From Paraburkholderia ultramafica (GTDB lineage: Bacteria > Pseudomonadota > Gammaproteobacteria > Burkholderiales > Burkholderiaceae), in NCBI RefSeq assembly GCF_902859915.1, contig NZ_CADIKK010000011.1, positions 148,880-212,879 on the forward strand: 64,000 nt of DNA. Direction: 5' to 3'. The position numbers were made by a program, and so were the translations under genes. Shown piece after piece: positions 8,825-18,077 of this stretch. The notes under the pieces were generated by a model. The model had not been told where the DNA came from and did not search any database. It worked only from the letters and a program-made list of their open reading frames with translations. Position 1 is the stretch's first letter, and each line of letters begins with the position of its first letter.

Positions 8825-10555
8825 TCACGCGCTCAACGCGGCCAGCGCCTCGCGCGTGGCCTGCATCACGCTCTCCCAGTCGCCCAGCGCGGGCTGCCTG
8901 AACAACCTCGCGCTCGGATACCAGGGCGTGTCGCTGCGCTCCAGCAACCAGCGCCAGCAACTGTCGAAGCGGTTCAGAATCCAGACCGGCTTGTCCAGCG
9001 CGCCGGCCAGATGCGCGGTGGATGTGTCCACCGAAATCACCAGATCCAGGTTGGCGACCAGCGCCGCGGTGTCGGCAAAATCGTGCAGCTCTTCCGTGTA
9101 GTCGACGACGCGCCCGCGCAGCTCGCTACCCGGCAGTTGCGACGCCGCCGCGCCCTTTTGCAGGCTGAAGAAGCGCACGTTCGGCACATCGAGAAGCGGC
9201 GCGAACCGCTCGAACGCGATCGAGCGGCGCCCATCGATCTTGCGCAGTTCCGCGACGTGCGAGCGGTTTTCTCCCGCCCACACCAGGCCTACTTTGAGGC
9301 GGCGATCCGCTTGCGCGTGCGCTGGCGTCTGCGCCGGTGCGTCGATACGCTCGCGCCATCCGCGCGCGGCCTCGGCGTCCGCGAAAAGATAGGGCGTCAC
9401 CGATGGAATACTGGCCTCGTCGGTTCTGAACGCGAGCGGCAGACTCATCAGCGGACAGTGGCAATCGAACGGCGGCAACGGTTGCCCCGCTTCGATCAAC
9501 TGGTCGACGCCGTCGAGCGTGGCCATCAGCCGCAGCAACGGCGACGGCACTTCGAACACGACCTTCGCGCCCAGCTTCGACAGCAGCGCGGCATAGCGGC
9601 AAAACTGCAGCGTGTCGCCGAGACCCTGCTCCACGTGCAGCAGAATCGTCTTGCCTTCGATCGAAACATCGCCGAGCCAGAGCGGCTGCGCGAAACTGCG
9701 CTTGCCCGCCTTGATCCGGGCACGCTCCCACCGCCGTTCGTATTGCTGCCAGCCGGCTTCGAACTGACCCGTTTGCAGCAGACACAGCGACTGGTTCCAG
9801 TGCGTTTCCACCGACGCGGGATTGATTGCCAATGCGCGCTCGTAACTCGACAGCGCTTGCGTGTGCTGATTGAGGTCGATCTGCGTGAGGCCGAGATTGC
9901 TCCAGGCCTCGGCGAACGCCGGGGCCAATTCCAGTGCGCGCCGGTAGCTGCGCTCGGCATCCTGCGGCTGGTTCATGTCGCTGAGCACATTGCCGCGATT
10001 GCTCCACGCAGCGGCATAGTTCGGCTGCAACGCGAGCGCGTGATCGAAGCTCGCGAGCGCCTCGTCGGCGCGGCCCATGTCGCGCAGCAAGCAGCCGCGA
10101 TTGTTCCAGCACGTCGCGAACTCCGGCACTAGCACGATGGCGCGATCGAAACAGGCGAGCGCATCGAGCGGCCGGTGCAGATTAGCAAGCGAATTGCCGC
10201 GATTGTTCAGCGCGTCGGGGAAGTTCGGCTGCAGCGCGAGCGCACGATCGGCGCTCGCGAGGCCTTCACCGTAGCGCTGCAACTCGTTGAGCGCGCTGGC
10301 CAGGTTCGAATGAACCGGCGCCTGTTTCGCGTTGACGGTCAGCGCCTTCCTGAGCAGATCGACGCCTTCTTGCAGACGGCCCGTTTGCAGCGCGAGCTCG
10401 CCGAGCAATTTCAACGCGTCGAAATGGCGGGGCTTGAGTTCGAGAATCTCGCGATAGAGTTCTTCGGCCTCGACGATCGCGCCGTTCTGCTGAAGCGCGA
10501 TGGCTTGCCGAAGCATGTAGTCCAACTGTTGCGGCAGATTGCCGGGCTTGCTCAT
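8825..10555 (-). CDS. TPR-repeat protein with C-terminal glycosyltransferase-9-like domain
   Basis: 576 aa; the ATG at 10555 (MSKPGNLPQQLDYMLRQAIA) is preferred over an upstream in-frame start that adds a 71-residue non-homologous leader. Residues about 15-290 are tandem tetratricopeptide repeats (for example AIVEAEELYREILELKPRHF and ALASFDHALALQPNYAAAWS). The C-terminal 270 residues resemble ADP-heptose-type glycosyltransferases: VEQGLGDTLQFCRYAALLSK and DLVISVDTSTAHLAGALDKP, then VWILNRFDSCWRWL. This pairing resembles SPINDLY/OGT-like and flagellin or surface-glycosylation enzymes in proteobacteria. Donor and acceptor unknown; it sits alone, without a polysaccharide cluster. Confidence 0.85.
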   Translation of the reverse strand: MSKPGNLPQQLDYMLRQAIALQQNGAIVEAEELYREILELKPRHFDALKLLGELALQTGRLQEGVDLLRKALTVNAKQAPVHSNLASALNELQRYGEGLASADRALALQPNFPDALNNRGNSLANLHRPLDALACFDRAIVLVPEFATCWNNRGCLLRDMGRADEALASFDHALALQPNYAAAWSNRGNVLSDMNQPQDAERSYRRALELAPAFAEAWSNLGLTQIDLNQHTQALSSYERALAINPASVETHWNQSLCLLQTGQFEAGWQQYERRWERARIKAGKRSFAQPLWLGDVSIEGKTILLHVEQGLGDTLQFCRYAALLSKLGAKVVFEVPSPLLRLMATLDGVDQLIEAGQPLPPFDCHCPLMSLPLAFRTDEASIPSVTPYLFADAEAARGWRERIDAPAQTPAHAQADRRLKVGLVWAGENRSHVAELRKIDGRRSIAFERFAPLLDVPNVRFFSLQKGAAASQLPGSELRGRVVDYTEELHDFADTAALVANLDLVISVDTSTAHLAGALDKPVWILNRFDSCWRWLLERSDTPWYPSARLFRQPALGDWESVMQATREALAALSA

Positions 10556-10826
10556 ACGGTCAGCTTTGATGGAATGCGCGAGAAATCGCCGGTGCGCTTT
10601 TGACACGCATGCGTCGTGCGGGACGCCGCGCGGTGAGCGCGAAAAGAAAACCGCGATTATCGCCGAAAAGCACCGATTCGAACGACTGCCGGCCTGCGCG
10701 TGAAGGCGGTGTGGGTTGCTGCCCACCTTGGCGCGCGCCGGGCATTCAAGCTGCCCGGCGCCGCGCATCAGGCATCACGCATGACGCATGACGCGTCACG
10801 CCGCAACGTGACACGCGTAAAACGCC
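10556..10826. other. Intergenic stretch without a recognisable gene
   Basis: 271 bp between the TPR glycosyltransferase start and the DUF4142 stop. It carries short imperfect repeats of GCATCACGCATGACG type near 10770-10800 but no convincing coding potential, tRNA or terminator. Open frames here are antisense or random GC-rich frames. Confidence 0.5.
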
Positions 10827-11375
10827 TTACTGCGACAGATGCTTGCGCCTGGCAAGATCCTGCGCCATCGCATAGTGCTCCTGGATGGTCGGCAAGGCCT
10901 TCTTTGCCGCGTCCTTCAACTGCTCGTCGCGGCCCGACGCGATTTCCGCCTGGAATGCCGACAACGCCTTCTGTTCACCGGCGAGCGCAACCTGTTCGAT
11001 ATACGTCTTGTCGAACTCGGCACCGCGCAGATTGTTGATGCTCGCGAGCACCGCGGTGTCCGGATCGTTCTTCGGCACGTCGACACCACGCGGGCTCGCC
11101 GCGCGCAGCGCGTCCGAGATTTTCGCGTTATCGCTCGACACGCGTTCGGCAAACGCCTTCACGTCGCGATCGGTGGAACGCGACGTGGCGATGCGCGCGG
11201 CGTCGCGTTGCGTCGCGACGGCCTTGGTGCCGTCCGCGATGAACGCCTGGTCGGCGGCATGCAGCCGGCCGGCGGCCGGTGCGGCTGGGGTGGTCTGAGC
11301 GCTGGCCGCGGTGGCGACAACCAGAAGACCGGTCAGGCAGGCACTGGTGAGGGTGGCGAGAGGCAAGCGGATCAT
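10827..11375 (-). CDS. DUF4142-domain secreted protein
   Basis: 182 aa. Start at 11375 is fixed by AAGGAGAACGT directly upstream. An N-terminal signal peptide (MIRLPLATLTSACLTGLLVV, then AATASAQ-type cleavage region) is followed by an all-alpha ferritin-like four-helix domain of DUF4142: ADQAFIADGTKAVATQRDAA, then TSRSTDRDVKAFAERVSSDN, then YIEQVALAGEQKALSAFQAE. These proteins are periplasmic or outer-membrane associated, abundant in Burkholderia and often stress induced. Their biochemical function is unknown. Monocistronic by spacing. The upstream 180 bp contain a T/A-richer stretch near 11540-11600 but no clear promoter. Confidence 0.9.
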   Translation of the reverse strand: MIRLPLATLTSACLTGLLVVATAASAQTTPAAPAAGRLHAADQAFIADGTKAVATQRDAARIATSRSTDRDVKAFAERVSSDNAKISDALRAASPRGVDVPKNDPDTAVLASINNLRGAEFDKTYIEQVALAGEQKALSAFQAEIASGRDEQLKDAAKKALPTIQEHYAMAQDLARRKHLSQ

Positions 11376-11705
11376 ACGTTCTCCTTGAGGTGGAAACGAA
11401 ACAACAGCGATGCGTGTGCGCGTCGAACATCGCGCTGCGCAAAACCTTGCAGCCGGCTTGCGCGCCGCTGACGGGGCCACGCTTTTATCGCTGTCGATTC
11501 TAGGAGGCGCATTACGGACCATGTGAAACGGTACTGTCGCTTGTGTAACCTTAGGTAAGCTTCATATCAATGCCTTGACATGGTGGTATTGCGGAGGTTC
11601 TCCCGCAAGTTGCATAAGCACCCGGCAGTGCGAGCGCACTGAATCGTCGGCGGCGCGAGCGATTCTACGTTCGTTTCGCCGCTCGAACCAGGCCGCCGTC
11701 CGTCG

Positions 11706-12635
11706 TTACGCTGCATCGAGCGCATCGTGAAGATGCTCGGCCAGGTAGTCGATCAACGCCCTCACCTTCGGCGGCAAAAAACGGTTCGGCGGATACAGCA
11801 GCCACACCGACCCCTCGTACGCGCGCGCCGCGAGGCGCCAGTCCGGCAGCACCTGCACCAGTTCGCCGCTCTGCAACGCGTGAGCGGCGGCAAACTCCGG
11901 CACGCTCGCGATGCCGAAATCCTGCTGCGCGGCTTCGAGCCGCGCGTCCGCATGATTGGCGATGTAGCGCCCTTTCACGTCGACGCTTTGCGTCTCCGCG
12001 CCGCGGCGAAAGCGCCAGCGGTTGTCGTCGGCGGTTTCGCCGAGATAAATGCACGCGTGCTTCAGCAGATCGCGCGGCGTTGCCGGCGTGCCGCGCTCGC
12101 GCAAATACGCCGGCGACGCCACCAGCAGCCAGCGCACCGCGCCGAGCCGGCGGCCCGCCAGACCTTGCGGCGGATGCTCGGTCAAGCGGATCACCAGATC
12201 GACGTCGTCGGCGAGCGGATCGACGTCGTGGTCGGTGAACAGGAGTTGCAGGTCCACTTCGTCATAAGCGCGCAGGAAGCCGGCGATCAGCGGATGAATC
12301 ACGGTCTTCGCGAACTGGGTCGGCGCGCTCACGCTCACCTTGCCTTGCGGCCGCGCCGCCAGTTGCCCGGCGGCGTCGACCGCGCCCGACGCGGCGCTCA
12401 CCATGTCGCGACAGAATCGCGCCACCTGGGCACCCGATTCGGTGACCCGCACCGCGCGGGTGGACCGTTCGAGCAGACGGGTTGCGAGCGCGTCTTCGAG
12501 CCGCTTGATCTGCCGGCTGACCGTGGACGGCGTGCTGCCCAGTTGACGCGCGGCCAGCGAAAAATTGCCGGCATCGACGACGCGCGCGAACACCGCCATG
12601 TCCGGCAACAGCGCGAAAAGCTCGGTTGGGGTCAT
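11706..12635 (-). CDS. LysR-type transcriptional regulator
   Basis: 309 aa. The helix-turn-helix is typical (FARVVDAGNFSLAARQLGST, then PSTVSRQIKRLEDALATRLL), CrgA/DmlR-like subgroup, followed by the effector domain starting KVSVSAPTQFAKTVIHPLIA. It is divergent from the EamA exporter gene at 12760 with 124 bp between starts, so control of that exporter is the simplest reading. The start at 12635 is eleven residues longer than an alternative internal ATG (MAVFARV). Confidence 0.93.
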   Translation of the reverse strand: MTPTELFALLPDMAVFARVVDAGNFSLAARQLGSTPSTVSRQIKRLEDALATRLLERSTRAVRVTESGAQVARFCRDMVSAASGAVDAAGQLAARPQGKVSVSAPTQFAKTVIHPLIAGFLRAYDEVDLQLLFTDHDVDPLADDVDLVIRLTEHPPQGLAGRRLGAVRWLLVASPAYLRERGTPATPRDLLKHACIYLGETADDNRWRFRRGAETQSVDVKGRYIANHADARLEAAQQDFGIASVPEFAAAHALQSGELVQVLPDWRLAARAYEGSVWLLYPPNRFLPPKVRALIDYLAEHLHDALDAA

Positions 12636-12759
12636 CGTGGCAGGCTCGCGGGCAGGTGGTCAATTAATGCAAACGCGACATAAAAGCTGTGCGCGGCGAC
12701 CCGATTATCTTCTCCCGCGCAAAGTTCGACAATACGCGCTCCACTGCTCGAGGTCCGCC

Positions 12760-13671
12760 ATGTCGAAACAAGAACGTCTGCTTCTGCTGTCCGATCTGAT
12801 GCTGCTCGCGGTCGCGGTCGTGTGGGGTACCAGTTACGGCGTCGTCAAGAGCGCGCTGGTGTTCTATCCGGTGCTGGGTTTGCTGGCGCTGCGCTTCGGC
12901 GTCACGTTCGTGATCCTGTCGCCCGCATTGCGCCACCTGCGCGCCGCCGACGCCCGCACGCTGCGCGGCGTGCTGAGCGCCGGCATGCTGCTGCTGGGCA
13001 TCTTCCTGTGCGAAACCTTCGGCATCCTGATGACGCGCGCGGCCAACGCCGCGTTTCTGATCAGCCTGTGCGTGGTGTTGACGCCGCTCGTCGAATGGCT
13101 GCTGCTCCAGCGCAGGCCGAGCCGCGTCGAATCGGCGGCGGTGGCGCTGTCGCTGCTGGGCGCGTGGCTGCTGGCCGGCGACGGCGCGCTGAGCTTCAAT
13201 CCCGGCGATGCGCTGATCCTGCTCGCGGCTTTGCTGCGCGCGTTGACCGTGTGCGTGACCAAACGCGTGATGCGCGATTCGGCGCTGCCGCCGTTGTCGG
13301 TGACCGCGGTTCAGTCGGGTGTGGTGGCGTTCGGCAGCGCGGCGGCGGCGTGGCTGTTTGCGCCGCAACAGTGGCAAGCGCTGCCGACGCTGACCGGCCA
13401 CGCGACGTTCTGGGTCTACGTCGCGTATCTGGTGCTGGCGTGCACGCTGTTCGCGTTCTTCGCGCAGAACTTCGCGATCAAACGCAGCAGCCCGACGCGC
13501 GTGTCGCTGCTGATGGGCAGCGAGCCGGCGTTCGGCGCGCTGTTCGCCTGCCTCTGGCTAGGCGAACGGATTTCGGCGACCGCGTGGGTCGGCGGCGCGC
13601 TGATCGTCGCCGCGTCGATTCTGGCGACGGTGCGCTGGACCGCATGGCGAACCAGCGCTGCGCGGGCTTGA
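12760..13671 (+). CDS. EamA/DMT-superfamily transporter (RhaT/YdcZ-like exporter)
   Basis: 303 aa inner-membrane protein with ten hydrophobic segments arranged as two five-helix EamA repeats: the first repeat starts LLAVAVVWGTSYGVVKSALV, the second ALILLAALLRALTVCVTKRV. The end-of-family motif is present (SLLMGSEPAFGALFACLWLG, ERISATAWVGGALIVAA). Start at 12760 gives the correct first helix; longer in-frame starts precede it. DMT members usually export amino acids or metabolites. It is divergent from a LysR. A 6-bp stem (CGGGCT/AGCCCG, 13663-13682) straddles the stop codon. Confidence 0.92.
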   Translation: MSKQERLLLLSDLMLLAVAVVWGTSYGVVKSALVFYPVLGLLALRFGVTFVILSPALRHLRAADARTLRGVLSAGMLLLGIFLCETFGILMTRAANAAFLISLCVVLTPLVEWLLLQRRPSRVESAAVALSLLGAWLLAGDGALSFNPGDALILLAALLRALTVCVTKRVMRDSALPPLSVTAVQSGVVAFGSAAAAWLFAPQQWQALPTLTGHATFWVYVAYLVLACTLFAFFAQNFAIKRSSPTRVSLLMGSEPAFGALFACLWLGERISATAWVGGALIVAASILATVRWTAWRTSAARA

Positions 13672-13735
13672 AGCACAGCCCGCACGAACGCCACACATCG
13701 GTCGATCAACGGCGCGCGACGACGCGCCGCCGGCA

Positions 13736-14189
13736 CGCCCGACTCGAATTCGCCGAGTTGATTCGATGTCCCGATGAAAAGCGAATTGACCGCACTGACG
13801 CGCCCCAGCATGTCATCCGGCTTGCGCAGTTGCACGAGCGACAGACGCACCACCACGTTGATGGTGTCCGATGCGCCCAGCACCATCAAAGCGAACAGCA
13901 ACACGAGGAACTGATGTGACAGACCGAACACCACCGTGGCCAGGCCGAACGCGATCACGCCGCCGAACATCGCCGCGCCGGGCCGGTTGCGCAACGGGAA
14001 ATGCGCAAGCCAGATGGTGCCCGCGAGCGCGCCGATCGCGGTGCCCGAGCGCAACAGGCCGAGACCGAGCGGACCGGCGTGCAGCACGTCGCGCGCAAAG
14101 CGTTGGAATGGGAAGTGTTTCGGCAGGCTGAAGGTTGGGGAGTCGGTGGGATCGGCGGGATCTGGGGACATCGGTGTGTTGTTCGCCAT
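13736..14189 (-). pseudogene. MFS transporter remnant with internal deletion and lost C-terminus
   Basis: The frame begins with a normal MFS leader (MANNTPMSPDPADPTDSPTF) but after about 28 residues jumps directly to the middle of the protein: FARDVLHAGPLGLGLLRSGT, then the later helices (FGGVIAFGLATVVFGLSHQF) and RKPDDMLGRVSAVNSLFIGT with SNQLGEFESG. Family members of the EntS-like MFS are about 420 aa; here roughly residues 30-240 and everything after the GEFESG motif are missing. Downstream the frame runs antisense into the EamA gene with random sequence. The fragment therefore looks like a decayed gene. Confidence 0.75.
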
Positions 14190-14446
14190 ACATGGCTGGC
14201 TTGGGCGGCAGGTAGTTTAGAGCAGGATGACCGGGCTCGCTTGTGGTCAGTATGGCGGCGCTCGCCCGTAGCTCGCAAGTGCGTCTAAGATGGGACATAT
14301 CTGGTCACCGACCTTCGTGAAAGATAATGCCGCGCGCCGACGGCTGTCGCTACCGTTTGCGATCGGACCATCCAGCGGTTACCCGACTCTGCGGCGGCTT
14401 CGCGCTTGTGAACGAACCTTGTCATGCTCCTGATTCGAGGTCATTC
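14190..14446. other. Intergenic region upstream of gltS
   Basis: 257 bp with no supportable gene. It must hold the promoter of the symporter gene. I see no strong dyad or riboswitch-like structure. Confidence 0.4.
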
Positions 14447-15649
14447 ATGAATATCGGTGTATACGGAACGCTAGTTGCAGCGTCTCTCGTCCTGCTCCTC
14501 GGCGAAAAACTCATCGAACGGGTTGGCTTCCTGCGAACCTACTCGATTCCCGCTCCGGTAGTGGGCGGATTGATCGTCGCTGTAGCCGTCCTGATAGTGC
14601 GAGCGGCATCACATGTCGAAGTGAGGTTCGATTCCGCGCTACAGGTCCCTCTCATGCTCGCGTTCTTCTCGACGATCGGTCTTAACGCGGATATGGCCAG
14701 CCTGAAATCGGGTGGTCCCGTGCTGATCAAATTTCTCGCCTTGGTCAGCGGGCTACTGATATCGCAGAACGTGGTGGGTATTCTGCTGGCTTTTGCGCTC
14801 GGCGTCGATCCGCTGTATGGACTATTGGTCGGGTCGATCACGTTGGCAGGCGGGCACGGTACGGGCGCGGCCTGGAGCCAGGTCTTCACGGAACATCATG
14901 GACTGCAGTCTGCAACTGAGATCGCCATCGGTTGCGCGACGTTCGGCCTGGTGATGGGCGGCGTCCTCGGGGGGCCAATCGCACGCCTGCTCATGCGCAA
15001 AATTGGCGATGATGAAAGACAGCGAATCAAGGATCAGGAAGAACAGACGCTCGTTTTCGAAGAGCCCAAGGCCGAACAGCCGACCACGCCGGCCGCCTTC
15101 ATCACCACGCTCGCGCTGATCTCGGTTTGCCTGACCGCGGGCGAGATAGTCGCCGACGGGCTGGCCGGAACGCCCATTGAATTGCCCACTTTTGTTTGTG
15201 TGCTGTTCGTCGGCGTGGTCCTGAACAATGGGCTGGCGCTCATGGGCGTACGGCTCGAGCAGCATGCAGTCGCGCTCCTGGGCAATGTCAGCCTGGCGTT
15301 ATTTCTGGCGATGGCGCTCATGAGACTCGACCTTTGGGAGCTCGCCGAGCTTGCGCCTCCTGTCGCCGCGATCCTCGCGGCACAGACCGCCCTCATGGCG
15401 GTCTATGCAGTTTTCGTGACCTTCCCGACGATGGGCCGCAACTACGATGCAGTCGTCTTGAGCGCTGCCCACTGTGGACTGGGGCTTGGCGCGACGCCGA
15501 CCGCAATCGCCAACATGCAGGCTGTGACCAACCGCTTCGGCCCCTCCCATATAGCGTTCCTGATCGTGCCGATGATCGGCGCATTCTTCATGGATATCAT
15601 CAACGCCATCGTTATAAAGCTGTTTCTCGCGCTGCCGATTTTTCATTGA
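14447..15649 (+). CDS. gltS: Sodium/glutamate symporter GltS family
   Basis: 400 aa; start at 14447 (MNIGVYGTLVAASLVLLLGE). The two inverted five-helix halves of the GltS family are clear, each with a glycine-rich reentrant loop: SITLAGGHGTGAAWSQVFTE in the first half and SAAHCGLGLGATPTAIANMQ in the second. FSTIGLNADMASLKSGG is also characteristic. Family members import glutamate with Na+ across the inner membrane. A central cytosolic loop (KIGDDERQRIKDQEEQTLVF) is normal. It is followed convergently by the deacylase/DUF1028/RidA cluster, which may use related amino-acid derivatives. Confidence 0.93.
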   Translation: MNIGVYGTLVAASLVLLLGEKLIERVGFLRTYSIPAPVVGGLIVAVAVLIVRAASHVEVRFDSALQVPLMLAFFSTIGLNADMASLKSGGPVLIKFLALVSGLLISQNVVGILLAFALGVDPLYGLLVGSITLAGGHGTGAAWSQVFTEHHGLQSATEIAIGCATFGLVMGGVLGGPIARLLMRKIGDDERQRIKDQEEQTLVFEEPKAEQPTTPAAFITTLALISVCLTAGEIVADGLAGTPIELPTFVCVLFVGVVLNNGLALMGVRLEQHAVALLGNVSLALFLAMALMRLDLWELAELAPPVAAILAAQTALMAVYAVFVTFPTMGRNYDAVVLSAAHCGLGLGATPTAIANMQAVTNRFGPSHIAFLIVPMIGAFFMDIINAIVIKLFLALPIFH

Positions 15650-15741
15650 GGGAGCATCTGAATGCGGAATGGAGATTACCTGCAGCGTTCCGATGCCCGC
15701 GAAGCATCCTGCGTCGGCACGCCCCGGCAAGCTCATCCGTC

Positions 15742-16905
15742 TCAACAAGCGGCTGAAAGGTAATCCGCCAAACGAGCCAGCATGGCATCGCAGTCGCTCA
15801 ATTGCTCGACGGTGACGAATTCATCCGGCTTATGCCCCTGGTCCATGCTGCCCGGTCCGCAGACCACCGCAGGAATGCCCGCGTGCTCGAAGAGTCCGCC
15901 TTCCGTGCCGAACGCTACCGTGCCGAACTCATTGGAACCGCTGAGCGACGCCAACAGACGCGCCGCTTCGCTGTGGGGCGACGTAGCCAGTCCCGGATAA
16001 GCGCAGAGCGACTGAAAGCGGATGTCGGCGTTGGATTTCACGGCGCGCATCTTCGGCAGCAACTCAGCTTCGGCGTAGGTCTGCAATTCGTCGGCTACCC
16101 GGCGGGCGTCAAAACCCGGCAGCGCGCGCACTTCGAAGTCGAATTCGCATTCCGCCGGCACGATGTTCAGCGCGCGGCCGCCTTTGATCACACCGGTCTG
16201 GACAGTCGAGAACGGCGGATCGAATCGCGCGTCGTGATGCTCGGGCTGCGCCAGTCGCTCGCCGATCGCTTCCAGACGGCCGATCATCCGCGCCGCGTAC
16301 TGAATGGCGTTGACGCCATACGGCGCATAGGCCGAATGGCAAGGCGCGCCTTTCACCTGACAGCGCATCGCCAGCTTGCCCTTGTGGCCCAACACCGGCT
16401 TGAGCTCAGTCGGTTCGCCGATCAAACACAGCACTGGCCTATGCGGACGCCGCTCGAGTTCCGCCAGCATCGGCCGCACGCCGAGGCAGCCGACTTCCTC
16501 GTCGTACGAAAAGGCGAGATGCACCGGCAGCTTCAACTCCCGCGCGAGGAACCTCGGCACGGCCGCCAGCACCGATGCGATGAAGCCCTTCATGTCGGCC
16601 GTGCCGCGGCCATACAGTCGCCCATTGCGTTCGGTGAGACGGAATGCCTCGACGGTCCACGCCTGGCCTTCGACCGGCACCACATCCGTATGACCGGACA
16701 GCACGATGCCGCCTCGCTCACGCGGACCGATGGTCGCAAACAGATTCGCCTTGGTGCGCTCGGCGTTGTAGAACAGCTCGCTCTCGACACCGAGTTCTTC
16801 GAGGTAGTGTCGAATGAACTCGATCATGTCCAGGTTCGAATCGCGGCTGACCGTGGCGAACCCGATCAAGCTTTCGAGCAGCGCACGGCTGGATCTGTCA
16901 TTCAT
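15742..16905 (-). CDS. argE: M20-family deacylase, acetylornithine deacetylase-like
   Basis: 387 aa from the ATG at 16905 (MNDRSSRALLESLIGFATVS), which overlaps the DUF1028 stop by eight bases; an ATG at 16920 is possible. Metal ligands and catalytic residues are visible: VLSGHTDVVPVEGQAW (His, Asp), the bridging Asp in TADMKGF, the EE pair in FSYDEEVGCLG, and a late His in SMDQGHKPDEF. The dimerisation domain (GAPCHSAYAPYGVNAIQYAA) is present. The ArgE subfamily cleaves N-acetylornithine. However, this copy is in a DUF1028/RidA operon, so it may act on another N-acyl amino acid, and the symbol is by family only. Confidence 0.88.
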   Translation of the reverse strand: MNDRSSRALLESLIGFATVSRDSNLDMIEFIRHYLEELGVESELFYNAERTKANLFATIGPRERGGIVLSGHTDVVPVEGQAWTVEAFRLTERNGRLYGRGTADMKGFIASVLAAVPRFLARELKLPVHLAFSYDEEVGCLGVRPMLAELERRPHRPVLCLIGEPTELKPVLGHKGKLAMRCQVKGAPCHSAYAPYGVNAIQYAARMIGRLEAIGERLAQPEHHDARFDPPFSTVQTGVIKGGRALNIVPAECEFDFEVRALPGFDARRVADELQTYAEAELLPKMRAVKSNADIRFQSLCAYPGLATSPHSEAARLLASLSGSNEFGTVAFGTEGGLFEHAGIPAVVCGPGSMDQGHKPDEFVTVEQLSDCDAMLARLADYLSAAC

Positions 16906-17575
16906 TGCCCGGCACTCCATAGCTGGGCGCGGCGCTCGGATTCAATGCCCGGGTCAGGTAGTCCTGCATCTGCGGCCGATACGCGTGCCACAAACCGTCG
17001 AGCTGGCCGATGGGATCGTCATCCGCCCAATCGACCCGCAAATCGACGATCGGCCAGCTAAGCTCGCCTGCGATGCTGAGCGCCGCCGAATGCACGGGCC
17101 CCGCCTCCCCGCCGGCGGCCATCGCCGCATGCATGGCCGCAAGCAGTCGATCAGCAAGCGCGCCGGATGCCTGTTCGAACGCCGGCACCATCGCCTCGAT
17201 CACATCGACGCCGGCGAGCATGTTGCCCGCGGCTACGCATTGCTTGCCGGCGACGGCGTGATACGTGCCCAACGCTTCCTTGCCGCTGAAGAATGCCGTG
17301 CGGCCCTGGCTATCGACCACCGTCACCTGCCGATATTCGCTCCACTCGCTCGCGCCGAGCGCACGGTCCAATGCGGCAGCGGGATCGACATGCCCGCTCT
17401 CGAGAAGATCGAGAACCTGCGGGCCAAGTGCGGGCAGCGTGACGTTCTGGGTCGCCACTGCGCCAACGCCTGCCCGCACCCACGGGCATCGAGCGCCCAC
17501 CGCGATGCTCGAAGAACTGATCGCGATACCGAGCTGCCCCGATTGTGGACAACGTCCGACGATAGAGAATGTCAT
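16898..17575 (-). CDS. DUF1028 protein (Ntn-hydrolase-like)
   Basis: 225 aa, start at 17575 (MTFSIVGRCPQSGQLGIAIS). DUF1028 signatures are complete: SSSSIAVGARCPWVRAGVGA, VATQNVTLP, ALGASEWSEYRQVTVVDSQG, and GNMLAGVDVIEAMVPAFEQA. The domain is predicted to have an Ntn-hydrolase fold, related to N-terminal nucleophile peptidases, and is usually found beside peptidases or amidohydrolases; its substrate is not settled. The stop codon overlaps the start of the argE-like gene (ATGAATGA arrangement), so translation is probably coupled. Ten bases separate it from the RidA gene upstream. Confidence 0.9.
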   Translation of the reverse strand: MTFSIVGRCPQSGQLGIAISSSSIAVGARCPWVRAGVGAVATQNVTLPALGPQVLDLLESGHVDPAAALDRALGASEWSEYRQVTVVDSQGRTAFFSGKEALGTYHAVAGKQCVAAGNMLAGVDVIEAMVPAFEQASGALADRLLAAMHAAMAAGGEAGPVHSAALSIAGELSWPIVDLRVDWADDDPIGQLDGLWHAYRPQMQDYLTRALNPSAAPSYGVPGNE

Positions 17576-17585
17576 GTCCCGCTCC

Positions 17586-18023
17586 TTAGGCTCCCGGCCG
17601 CGTCCATCCATCCGGAATGACGGCGATAACATCGATCTCCATCAGCCATTGCGGCTGCCCCAACGCGACCACCACCAGGCCGGTGGAAATGGGAAATACG
17701 CCTCTCAGCCACTTTCCGACTTCCTGATAGACCGGCTCGCGGTAACGGATGTCGGTCAGGTAAGTGGTCGTCTTGACGACGTGAGACAAATCGCTGCCCG
17801 CCTCCTCGAGCAATTGCTTGAGGTTCTTCATCGCTTGCTCGGCCTGGGCTCGCGGATCGCCGAGGCCGACCAGACGGCCCTCGAAATCCGTACCCACCTG
17901 GCCGCGTACATAGACCGTGTTGCCGGCGCGCACGGCCTGACAAAGATCGTTGTCGAGCGTCTGGTTCGGATAGGTATCCTTCGTGTTGAACATGCGGATA
18001 CGGGTATGCGTAGGTTGGCTCAT
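17586..18023 (-). CDS. RidA/YjgF/YER057c family protein
   Basis: 145 aa; ATG at 18023 chosen over the TTG immediately upstream. Family motifs: NDLCQAVRAGNTVYVRGQVG, AQAEQAMKNLKQLLEEAGSD, HVVKTTTYLTDIRYREPVYQ. RidA proteins are cytosolic trimers that hydrolyse reactive enamine/imine intermediates. This one belongs to a catabolic subfamily with an extended N-terminus rather than housekeeping RidA; the conserved catalytic Arg near TDIRYREPV is present. It is the first gene of the RidA-DUF1028-deacylase operon and lies 54 bp downstream of the flavin monooxygenase. Confidence 0.9.
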   Translation of the reverse strand: MSQPTHTRIRMFNTKDTYPNQTLDNDLCQAVRAGNTVYVRGQVGTDFEGRLVGLGDPRAQAEQAMKNLKQLLEEAGSDLSHVVKTTTYLTDIRYREPVYQEVGKWLRGVFPISTGLVVVALGQPQWLMEIDVIAVIPDGWTRPGA

Positions 18024-18077
18024 CAATGCACCTCAATGCTGGGAAGAAATAGATCGCGGACTAGAGAGGCGTTTGGA

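Noticed and set aside
8801..10132. 443-codon plus-strand frame
   Set aside because: Antisense to the TPR glycosyltransferase; composition unlike a protein.
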